NCBI GenBank assembly: GCA_943370295.1
Contig: CALRQL020000003.1
Location: 186,001-250,000 of the forward strand
Reading direction: 5' to 3'
Length of the DNA: 64,000 nt
From: SB11 sp943370295
GTDB lineage: Bacteria > Bacteroidota > Bacteroidia > UBA8524
The notes under the pieces were generated by a model that was given only the letters and a program-made list of their open reading frames with translations, had not been told where the DNA came from and made no database searches. Each line of letters begins with the position of its first letter. The first letter of the stretch is position 1. Both the position numbers and the translations under genes were made by a program. Shown here piece by piece: positions 56,250-64,000 of this stretch.

Positions 56250-57191
56250 ATGACAAAAGTATCAGTAATAGGGGCAGGGGCTGTAGGTGCTACCGCTGCC
56301 GATGTGATTGCCTACCGCGAGTTGGCTGATGAAGTAGTATTGTTGGACGTAAAAGAAGGCTTTGCCGAAGGTAAGGCACTTGATATTTACCAAACCACCT
56401 CATTGTTGGGTATGAAAACCCGTATTAGTGGTACTACCAACGATTATAGTAAAACAGCCGGTTCAGATGTTGTAGTAATTACATCAGGTATTCCCCGCAA
56501 ACCCGGTATGACCCGTGAAGAACTGATTGGCACCAATGCCAATATTGTAAAATCAGTATCTGAAAATGTATTAAAACACTCTCCCAATGCTATTATAATA
56601 GTAGTATCAAACCCAATGGATACTATGACTTATTTAGCATTAAAAGCTACCGGTTTGCCTAAAAACCGTGTGATAGGTATGGGTGGTATTTTGGACAGTG
56701 CCCGTTTTAAAGGATACTTAGGTTTGGGTCTTAACGGCTCAACGGCTGATATACAAGCTACAGTAATTGGTGGCCACGGTGATACCACCATGATACCTCT
56801 TACTCGTTTGGCTTCATACAACGGTCGTCCCGTATCAGAATACCTAAGTGCAGAAGAGTTGGAAAAAATTGCTGCCGATACTATGGTGGGTGGTGCTACG
56901 CTTACCAAATTGTTAGGTACTTCAGCTTGGTATGCTCCCGGTGCAGCAGCAGCATTGTTAGTTGAAAGTATTGTGCGTGACCAAAAGCGCATACTTCCTA
57001 ACTGTGTTTACCTTGAAGGAGAATACGGCCAAAGCGATATTTGTATTGGTGTTCCTACAGTAGTAGGCCGCAGCGGATGGGAAAGCATTGTAGACTACAA
57101 ACTTACTGCTGATGAGCAAGCTAAGTTTGCTGCCAGTGCTGATGCCGTGCGCAGTATGAATGCAGTACTTAAAGAAATCGGTGCTTTATAA
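56250..57191 (+). CDS. mdh: malate dehydrogenase
   Basis: NAD-dependent TCA enzyme of the LDH-like MDH group, 313 residues. It has the Rossmann start VSVIGAGAVGATAADVIA, then GIPRKPGMTREELIGTNA, VVSNPMDTMTYLA, KNRVIGMGG and the catalytic His region VIGGHGDTTMIPL. The Arg in GIPRKPGMTR fits a malate-type substrate loop. The codon pattern is typical of a highly expressed gene. Confidence 0.95.
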   Translation: MTKVSVIGAGAVGATAADVIAYRELADEVVLLDVKEGFAEGKALDIYQTTSLLGMKTRISGTTNDYSKTAGSDVVVITSGIPRKPGMTREELIGTNANIVKSVSENVLKHSPNAIIIVVSNPMDTMTYLALKATGLPKNRVIGMGGILDSARFKGYLGLGLNGSTADIQATVIGGHGDTTMIPLTRLASYNGRPVSEYLSAEELEKIAADTMVGGATLTKLLGTSAWYAPGAAAALLVESIVRDQKRILPNCVYLEGEYGQSDICIGVPTVVGRSGWESIVDYKLTADEQAKFAASADAVRSMNAVLKEIGAL

Positions 57192-57256
57192 TTGAAGGGT
57201 TGTAAGCAAAGTTTCATTACAAAAAAGATATACATATATAATATAGGTATAACATT

Positions 57257-57691
57257 TTGAAACGATCAATAAAGCTACCCATCACTTTCCAGCAATTGGA
57301 AGGTGATGGGTTTCATATTTTTACAGAGATCAGAGTATTTAACGATACCTTCTTTGCATTAATAGATACAGGGGCATCCAAAACAGTGTTTTCTGATAAG
57401 GTGATAAAAATGTATCCCTCATTAGAAATGATGGATGTAAACGATAACCTGGCTGCGGGTATTGGTGAGGATAAGATATCGGCTAAGATGGCCCTCTTTC
57501 CTGAATTGTATTTAGGAAAAGCAAAACTTACTGATTTCTATTGCGGCATCATTAATTTTAGCCATGTACATGCAGCCTATGAAACAATGGGCCTTATTCC
57601 GTTTGATGTGATAATCGGGGGTGATATTTTGCATGCTTTGCAAGCTGAAATCAGTTACAAACAGGCCTTTTTAAAAATTCAACCCCTATAA
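57257..57691 (+). CDS. retropepsin-like aspartic protease domain protein
   Basis: A 144-residue single-domain protein. It carries ALIDTGASKTVFS (D-T-G active-site motif) near residue 37, AAGIGEDKI in the flap region and the hydrophobic GLIPFDVIIGGDIL that closes the fold. Such proteins would need to dimerise for activity. The start is a TTG at 57257, and no ATG precedes the motif in frame. Substrate unknown. Confidence 0.8.
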   Translation: MKRSIKLPITFQQLEGDGFHIFTEIRVFNDTFFALIDTGASKTVFSDKVIKMYPSLEMMDVNDNLAAGIGEDKISAKMALFPELYLGKAKLTDFYCGIINFSHVHAAYETMGLIPFDVIIGGDILHALQAEISYKQAFLKIQPL

Positions 57692-57898
57692 TTACCAAAA
57701 ACTTACAATCGCATTAGTGTTGTTACCAAATTGTTTACTTTACTTTGAATGTAGAGTTTATGGGGCAGTGTCAACACACAGTCACAAATTGTCAAATTTT
57801 TTCAAAAAGTTTGTTTGATATATTTTTTTTAAGAAATTAGCAAAATAATACCGTTTGTAACCATTACTTAACATTAGAAACTAATCACTTTTACACCT

Positions 57899-60800
57899 AT
57901 GAATATTATGTTTACCAAATCTAAACTCACGGGCGGCCTGATAAGCCGGGCCTTTCTGCTGCTAGCCATGGTGCTAGGCGTGCAGTTGGGTTCAAATGCC
58001 CAAATCACCAACCCCTCGCCTTATTGCGGGGCTAACCACCCTTACATGGGCGCAAACGGAAGCTGCTACAACAACTACGGCTTTGCGTTTTCACGCATTA
58101 AGGTGGGAACTATTGATCACAAGATCAACTGTACCAGCTCTTCTCCTTCGTCTGGACCTTACAGGTTTTGGAACTCAGGACCAACAACTACTTTCTCTCC
58201 AGGTGCTAACTACACCATCGCGATGACAACTGCTTCAAACAGCTATCCTACTTATGCTGCTGCTTGGATTGACTACAACCAAAACAACAACTTTGAGGCT
58301 AGTGAAGCTATTGCCGTTACAGGTCAAATTTCGTATCCATTGGGTACTGCGACCAACAATTTCACCATTCCTTGTTCTGCTAAAAGCGGTACTACAAGGA
58401 TGCGTGTAAGGATTGATTACTACTATGCGTTTTCAGCTGCTATGGGTTGTAACAACACCTCATACGGTTATGGTGAAACCATGGATTATGAAGTAACTAT
58501 TGCTGCAGCAAATAACCCTACAGCAAACTTCTTTATTCCTGATACCATCTTTACCAGTTCACCTGCTGATTTTACAAACGCTAACAAAGTAGGTTATATC
58601 AACCACAAGTGGTCAACCTCAGTTGGCGGTTTAGGTAACGTTGTTGGTAACAATACTAACTTCTCTTTTGCCTTCCCATCAGCCGGTAATTACCAAGTAC
58701 GTTTGATTTCTACTAACTGCGGTGGTTCTGCTACTGTTACTAAAAACGTAACTGTTATCGATCCTACTGTAGCTCCTACTGTTCGCTTCTTAGCAAGCCG
58801 CAACTATATCCCTCAAGAACCTACAGATTATGTAGTTGATGAAATTGTTGATTTCAAAGATTTCTCAACCTCTGGTCCTACAAGTTTCCTATGGGAAATA
58901 ACTCCTGATGCAAGCACCAAATTTTGGTTTGTTGTAGCAGGTAGCGAATATGATAAACAACTTTCAGTATTCTTTACTGACACTGCTAAATATGATGTAT
59001 GCTTAACAGCTGAAAACATTATTGGTGCAACTAAACTTTGCAAACCTTCTTATGTAGTTATTGAATACCCTGCAACCAGTGGTAAAACTGAGAACCTTAT
59101 TTGTATTGATGCTGCAAGCAGCCTTCCAGAAGGTACTTTGTATGACCAAGGTGGTTTAACAGGTAACTATCCTGCTCAAGCAGTTTCATGTACCTTTAAC
59201 ATCAACGCTTGTGATGCTGAAGAAATTGAAATGTGGTTTGACGGTGAAATGCAATTCTACTACTACGGTCACGTAAACATTTACGATGGTAAAACTACCA
59301 GCGGTACTTTGTTAGCTACTGTGGGTGATGTTGCCGGTGCCGGTATCGTTACTACTGTTCCTACCAAACACTACTTCGCTAAATCAGGTTATGCTACTAT
59401 CGAATTCCGTAACATCTACCCTTACTACTCAGGTAAAGGTTTTGAATTGAAATGGAAAACTAAACAACTTAACAATGGTCCTTTGACTGCTGATTTCGAA
59501 GTTGTTAATACTCGTAACGACTCAATCTATGAGTGCTTGTCAGGTACTGAAGTTCGTTTCACTAACAAATCAAGCGGTACACGCGACATCAGCGACTACC
59601 AATGGATTTTTGATTATGATCCTAACATTGCTTACCCTTCAGGTTACGAAGATTTCCCAGATAATGGTAACTTCACTAACCCTACCTTTATTTATTCAGC
59701 TGCTAAAACTTACGTAGTTCGTATGGTTGCTGAGTCTTGCGAAGGTTGGGATACTACCTACAAAACTTTCCACATTGGTACTACTACCATGAAACCTGTA
59801 GTTGACTTTACTGCTGATGACAACATTCTTACTGTAGGCGGAAGCACTAAATTGTACAACAAATCAGTAGCATGGTGTAGCGGTGAATGGACTATCACTC
59901 CTTCTACATACACTTTGTTGAACGGTACTACTTTAACTGACCAAGACATTGAAGTTAAATTCACTGCTGCCGGTCGTTACACTGTTAAATATGAAGCTGA
60001 AAACGATAATGGTACTACCACTCGTTCTAAAACTGATTTCATCCGTGTTATTGAATACTGCGAGCCTAACGTTTCTAACGCATTTGCTAGTATGGCTAAC
60101 AACCGTGTTAAAATCAATACTCTTGAAAACCTTTCAGGTATTGGAAACAACGGTTATGATGATTTCACTAAATCAGTTCCTGCAACTGACCTATTCATCG
60201 GTAGCCCTTACACTCTTGAAGTAGAGCGTACTCAAAACGTAGATGCAGCTGACAGGAAAGTATGGATTGACTATGACCGCGATGGTAACTTTACCGCTAG
60301 CGAAGTAGTTGCTTCAGAAACCAATTCAACTAACAAACTACTTTCTACATCAATCACTATTCCTGATGTATCTTCAGTAACTCCTGGTCTTTCACGTATG
60401 CGTGTTGCTATTGCTCTTGCAGGTCGTCCTTTGGATCCTTGCGGACCAATCGATGCTGGTGAGTTTGAAGACTACATGGTTAACTTGAAACTTGATGATC
60501 AAGCTCCAGTTATCACCATGTTGGGTTCTGATTCTGTATATGTTGAAGTAGGTTCTACTTACACTGATGCCGGTGCAACTGCAATGGATAACAGGGAAGG
60601 CAGCTTAACTTCTAAAATCGTTACTAACAACCAAGTTGATATTACCCAAACCGGTATCTACGTTGTAACTTACAATGTAAAAGACGGTTCAGGTATCGCT
60701 GCAGCACAACGTACAAGGTTTGTATTTGTATTGGCTGATATGACTAAACCAGTTATTGCTATCAACGGTGGTGCAACTATCACTCACGAAGCAGGTACTC

Positions 60801-61996
60801 CTTACACTGATGCTGGTGCAACTGCTACTGACAACCCTGGTGCTAAAAACATTGACAATCTAATTGTTACTAACAATATGGTTAACGTTAATGCTCTTGG
60901 TTCTTACTCAGTAGACTACACTGTAACTGATGCATACGGTAACACCGCTGCTGCAACTCGTACAGTTAATGTTGTTGATACTAAAGCTCCTGTAGTTGAA
61001 ACTCCCGGTGGTGATCCTTTGACCATCCAAGTTGGAACTCCTTTTGTTGATAATACTTTTGCAACTGACGCATTCGAAGGAACTCTACCTGTACAAGTTG
61101 TATCTGGTTCAGTTAACTCAAACGTGTTCGGTACTTACAAAGTAACTTACACTGCTAAAGACGGTTCAGGTAACTCTGCTACCAACAAAACTCGTACTTA
61201 TGTAGTTACAGACCTTATCAAGCCAGTTCTTACTTCACTTTCAGGTACTCAGTACATGGTAGTTGATGTAAACGACCTAACCTTCGTTGAACCAGCTGTA
61301 ACAGGTACTGATAACTACTTCCCAACTGTACAAATTACTCGCAACGCTGGTAGCTTTGATATCTCTAAACTTGGTACTTACGACATCGTTTACACTGGTA
61401 CTGATGGTGCTGGTAACGTAACTGTATGGACTCGTACAATCAAAGTTGTTGACCGCGTTCGCCCAGTAGTAATAAGCACTCCTGTTAACATTCAACGTTG
61501 GATGACTTTTGATCCTTCAGTAGGTGTTAGCACTTGGGATAACTACTATGCTCCTGTAAACTTCCAACTTCCTTTTGCTAATAACTGCAGACTTGAAGTA
61601 ATCAGCTCTAACGTAAACATGTTGCAAGAAGGTTTGTACCAAGTTATCTACCAAGCTGTAGATGGTTCTGGTAACGTATCTGAGCCTCACTTGCGCCTTG
61701 TAAATGTTACTGCAAACACAACTGGTATTGCTGACGTAGCATTTGAAAACGGTATCAATATCTATCCTAACCCAACCAACGGTAAGTTTGATGTTGACTT
61801 TGCAGTAGCTATCAACGAAACTGCTACTATTACTATCACCAACATGGTTGGTCAAACTATCAGGACTTTCTCTGGTAGCGATGTAGTAAATGGTAAACTT
61901 TCAGTTGATCTAACTGACGTAGCTGCAGGTTTCTACACTGTACAAATCGAAAGCAACGGTCAAGTAGCTACCAAAAAAGTTTCAGTTACTCGCTAA
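57899..61996 (+). CDS. giant secreted multi-domain surface protein with type IX sorting signal
   Basis: 1365 residues. The signal peptide ends near LGVQLGSNAQ. Domain order by eye: a GEVED-like beta domain (about 35-205, with GYGETMDYEV), PKD-like repeats (to about 390), a CUB-like domain (about 400-515), more PKD repeats, a second GEVED-like domain (about 725-870, with GEFEDYMV), then five DUF5011/HYR-like repeats (each with VEVGSTYTDAGATA-type text and a VTYNVKDGSG end). It ends with a type A C-terminal domain (INIYPNPTNGKFDVDF to VATKKVSVTR), the type IX secretion signal. Highly biased codons suggest abundant expression. Confidence 0.88.
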   Translation: MNIMFTKSKLTGGLISRAFLLLAMVLGVQLGSNAQITNPSPYCGANHPYMGANGSCYNNYGFAFSRIKVGTIDHKINCTSSSPSSGPYRFWNSGPTTTFSPGANYTIAMTTASNSYPTYAAAWIDYNQNNNFEASEAIAVTGQISYPLGTATNNFTIPCSAKSGTTRMRVRIDYYYAFSAAMGCNNTSYGYGETMDYEVTIAAANNPTANFFIPDTIFTSSPADFTNANKVGYINHKWSTSVGGLGNVVGNNTNFSFAFPSAGNYQVRLISTNCGGSATVTKNVTVIDPTVAPTVRFLASRNYIPQEPTDYVVDEIVDFKDFSTSGPTSFLWEITPDASTKFWFVVAGSEYDKQLSVFFTDTAKYDVCLTAENIIGATKLCKPSYVVIEYPATSGKTENLICIDAASSLPEGTLYDQGGLTGNYPAQAVSCTFNINACDAEEIEMWFDGEMQFYYYGHVNIYDGKTTSGTLLATVGDVAGAGIVTTVPTKHYFAKSGYATIEFRNIYPYYSGKGFELKWKTKQLNNGPLTADFEVVNTRNDSIYECLSGTEVRFTNKSSGTRDISDYQWIFDYDPNIAYPSGYEDFPDNGNFTNPTFIYSAAKTYVVRMVAESCEGWDTTYKTFHIGTTTMKPVVDFTADDNILTVGGSTKLYNKSVAWCSGEWTITPSTYTLLNGTTLTDQDIEVKFTAAGRYTVKYEAENDNGTTTRSKTDFIRVIEYCEPNVSNAFASMANNRVKINTLENLSGIGNNGYDDFTKSVPATDLFIGSPYTLEVERTQNVDAADRKVWIDYDRDGNFTASEVVASETNSTNKLLSTSITIPDVSSVTPGLSRMRVAIALAGRPLDPCGPIDAGEFEDYMVNLKLDDQAPVITMLGSDSVYVEVGSTYTDAGATAMDNREGSLTSKIVTNNQVDITQTGIYVVTYNVKDGSGIAAAQRTRFVFVLADMTKPVIAINGGATITHEAGTPYTDAGATATDNPGAKNIDNLIVTNNMVNVNALGSYSVDYTVTDAYGNTAAATRTVNVVDTKAPVVETPGGDPLTIQVGTPFVDNTFATDAFEGTLPVQVVSGSVNSNVFGTYKVTYTAKDGSGNSATNKTRTYVVTDLIKPVLTSLSGTQYMVVDVNDLTFVEPAVTGTDNYFPTVQITRNAGSFDISKLGTYDIVYTGTDGAGNVTVWTRTIKVVDRVRPVVISTPVNIQRWMTFDPSVGVSTWDNYYAPVNFQLPFANNCRLEVISSNVNMLQEGLYQVIYQAVDGSGNVSEPHLRLVNVTANTTGIADVAFENGINIYPNPTNGKFDVDFAVAINETATITITNMVGQTIRTFSGSDVVNGKLSVDLTDVAAGFYTVQIESNGQVATKKVSVTR

Positions 61997-62020
61997 TTAG
62001 CAGTAGCTAACTATACTCAT

Positions 62021-62057
62021 AAAAACACCCCGTGAAATCACGGGGTGTTTTTTTTTG
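62021..62057 (+). terminator. strong intrinsic terminator after the surface protein gene
   Basis: AAAACACCCCGTG-AAAT-CACGGGGTGTTTTTTTTT: a perfect 12-bp helix followed by nine T residues, 27 bases after the stop. Confidence 0.93.
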
Positions 62058-62230
62058 GCCTTGTACAACGTTGAAAGTGATGTTTTAGTATGCTTATTTC
62101 TATGCTCTTTGAGTTTTTTGTATAAGTGATTGATAATCAGTGTTAAAAAATTTGCTTCTACAGGCAACATTTTAAGCATAAGTCGATAATTTTTTTGAAA
62201 TTTGATATTGGCTTAATTAATATTTAACAC

Positions 62231-64000
62231 ATGGTAAACTTCTACAAGTTAGTTTACGGGCACCTTATTGCCTGTTTTTTTCTATGCCTTTTAATGTCCC
62301 TACCGGGCGGAAAGGCTTATGGACAGCTCAGCGGCAGCTACACAATTGACAAAAACGCTGCAGCATCCACCACCAATTACACCACCTTCCAGTCGTTTTT
62401 CAACGCGTTAGCTTCATCAGGGGTAAACGGCAGTGTAAACGTAACTGTACTAAACGGGCCTTACACCGAGCAGGTAGTGGCCAATGCTATCCCCGGTGCA
62501 AGTGCATCAAACAAAATCACTATTAACGGGGGTGGACAAATCCTACAGTTTACATCCTCTACCCTAACAGCACAACATACGTTGCGCTTCAACGGTGCGG
62601 ATTATGTAACCATCAACAACCTATACATAAAAGCAATGGGTACTACCTATTCATGGGGTGTACATTTTATGAATGCGTCTGAATACAACACGCTTGACGG
62701 TTGTACGGTTGAGATTACGAATAACACCAGCACTACGGCGGCCAACAACATCGGTATTAATATGTGCAACAGCACTTCTTCAAATACCACATTGGGCAAC
62801 GCTGCAAAGTACATTACTGTGAAAAATTGTACCATTAAAGGTACTGGTGCTACCCGTGGCCCGGTTGTGGGTATTCAGGTAAGTGCCCAATCACAAAACG
62901 TGGACGGTTTTGTTACTTTAGAAAAGAACATCATCCAAGATTTTTATCAATACGGGATTTATATCTACTACAATAGTAAAGTAGATGTATTGAACAACGA
63001 CATTTCTCGTCCTACCCGCACCAACACTACTACTACTTACGGTATCAGTATGTATTACTATTGCTACCGCAACAATATTATCGGTAACAAAATTCACAAC
63101 CTGTTTACCTCAATGACAACAGCTACCAGTACTACGTATGGTATCTATTGCTACTATAACTACAGTGGTGCCAGTAACTCGGTAGTAGCTTCAAACGCCG
63201 TTTATAATATCGAACATAACGGTGCCGTATATTTTATATATGCTTACTACCCCTTTGGTATCCAGTTTGCCCACAACACTGTCTCAAGTGATTTAACCAC
63301 AACAAACACGTCAGTATTATACGGGATGTATGTTTACAGCGGTACCACATCAATGACCGGTACTTCTTTTGTAAACAACATCATCTCGTTAACACGTCCA
63401 TCGGGCAGTCGCTATGCATATTACTATTATGCCAGCATCCCTTTGATGAATAATAACAGCTACTTTGTAAACGGAGCCGGCAGTTCAAACTATATGGCAA
63501 CCGGGCTGAGTGTTTACAATGATTTTGCATCGTGGCAAAGCGGAACTGGTAACGATGCCAACGGCTCATATACCAACCCTAAATTTGCAAACATACTAAC
63601 CGGAGATTTGACACCCACCACCGTTCAGTTGGACGGTCAAGGCCGCACAGGTACCGGTATTTTGAAAGATATTAACGGTAATAACTTTAGTACTACTGAC
63701 CCTGACCAAGGCGCATTTGTAACTGATGTAAACGCTAACGTAACCCGTTTAGCTCTTGCGGGCACCAGCAACTGCCAAATGCAGGTAGAGCAAGTAAAAG
63801 TATGGGTGAAGAACAACTCTCCATATGCTCAGTCAGGCTTCAACATGTCGTACCGTGTAAACGGTGGCGGCGAGGTAGTAGAACCTTTCACCGGCACATT
63901 AAACCCCGGTGATTCTGCACAGTTTACTTTTGCTCAAAAACTTACCTATAACAACGCGGGCGTATATACTTTTGAATCAAGGATTAAAGGTAAGCCTTAC
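62231..64000 (+). CDS. secreted right-handed beta-helix surface protein (cut by window end)
   Basis: Open from the ATG at 62231 through the last base, at least 590 residues with no stop. The N-terminus is a signal peptide (VYGHLIACFFLCLLMSLPGGKAYG). The following repeats resemble pectate-lyase/parallel beta-helix rungs: NYTTFQSFFNALASSGVNGSVNV, YVTINNLYIKA, NTLDGCTVEI, ITVKNCTIKG, VTLEKNIIQDF, VDVLNNDIS, NNIIGNKIHNL. From about residue 530 an Ig-like domain begins (VKVWVKNNSPYAQSGFNMSY). A type IX sorting signal is expected beyond the window. Probably an adhesin or matrix protein paired with the upstream surface protein. Confidence 0.85.
   Translation, partial: MVNFYKLVYGHLIACFFLCLLMSLPGGKAYGQLSGSYTIDKNAAASTTNYTTFQSFFNALASSGVNGSVNVTVLNGPYTEQVVANAIPGASASNKITINGGGQILQFTSSTLTAQHTLRFNGADYVTINNLYIKAMGTTYSWGVHFMNASEYNTLDGCTVEITNNTSTTAANNIGINMCNSTSSNTTLGNAAKYITVKNCTIKGTGATRGPVVGIQVSAQSQNVDGFVTLEKNIIQDFYQYGIYIYYNSKVDVLNNDISRPTRTNTTTTYGISMYYYCYRNNIIGNKIHNLFTSMTTATSTTYGIYCYYNYSGASNSVVASNAVYNIEHNGAVYFIYAYYPFGIQFAHNTVSSDLTTTNTSVLYGMYVYSGTTSMTGTSFVNNIISLTRPSGSRYAYYYYASIPLMNNNSYFVNGAGSSNYMATGLSVYNDFASWQSGTGNDANGSYTNPKFANILTGDLTPTTVQLDGQGRTGTGILKDINGNNFSTTDPDQGAFVTDVNANVTRLALAGTSNCQMQVEQVKVWVKNNSPYAQSGFNMSYRVNGGGEVVEPFTGTLNPGDSAQFTFAQKLTYNNAGVYTFESRIKGKPY

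Overview
The window looks like part of a Bacteroidota chromosome, probably a gliding or pigmented relative of the Flavobacteriia/Chitinophagia. Supporting signs are a type IX secretion C-terminal sorting domain on a giant surface protein, TAnnTTTG-like promoter boxes, mostly weak Shine-Dalgarno sites, a bacterial GGGP synthase, a carotenoid cluster led by an ECF sigma factor, a fused 2-oxoacid dehydrogenase E1, and dispersed palindromic repeats around GGACTTAAGTCC.

Layout. 1-9950 is core sequence: rsmA, mgtE, a PAS kinase/receiver pair, GGGP synthase, a GT4 glycosyltransferase, rnhB, a TraB/GumN protein, a lipoprotein and metK. 10336-15654 is an AT-rich accessory island with two Panacea (DUF4065) toxin-antitoxin-like pairs, an IS1595 transposase with a coupled HTH gene, a ribbon-helix-helix gene with palindromic operators, a RadC-like protein and several tiny genes. 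16059-22419 is the most unusual stretch: a Ro60/TROVE gene, a divergent WYL regulator sharing a symmetric pair of operator-like sites with it, three irregular tRNA genes, a HEPN-like protein, and an array of nine related structured RNAs that look like bacterial Y RNAs. 22776-32551 is mixed housekeeping: a sugar-phosphate transferase with a pseudo-receiver, YciO/Sua5, an HNH nuclease pair, a DUF4340 protein, the E1 fusion, TIGR02757 and PrsW. 32730-38242 is the elongasome operon mreB-mreC-mreD-mrdA-rodA, followed by citrate synthase. 42520-48219 is a minus-strand carotenoid operon. 48593-49652 holds PTPS and folE, followed by an ABC exporter. 54292-57691 holds scoAB, a four-helix-bundle protein, mdh and a retropepsin-like protein. 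57899 to the end holds two secreted surface proteins, the second cut by the window edge.

Main discovery candidate. Downstream of the Ro60 gene and on its strand, nine RNA units (17066-18334) each begin with a GUGCCGU-type motif followed by GGAUACUUCG and end with a GCUUUU-GCC motif. Each is closed by a terminal helix whose sequence differs from unit to unit yet always pairs. The inner loops carry different tRNA pieces. Two units contain circularly permuted tRNA domains (T arm and 3' acceptor strand before 5' acceptor strand and D arm), one of them tRNA-Lys-like with an anticodon arm. One carries a tRNA-Cys-like D, anticodon and T arm set in normal order. Others have only a T arm or no tRNA part. 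Read with the Ro60 gene, the WYL regulator and the HEPN-like gene, this suggests an RNA quality-control or tRNA-mimic/decoy locus. All identifications come from reading the sequence; no database search or folding program was run.
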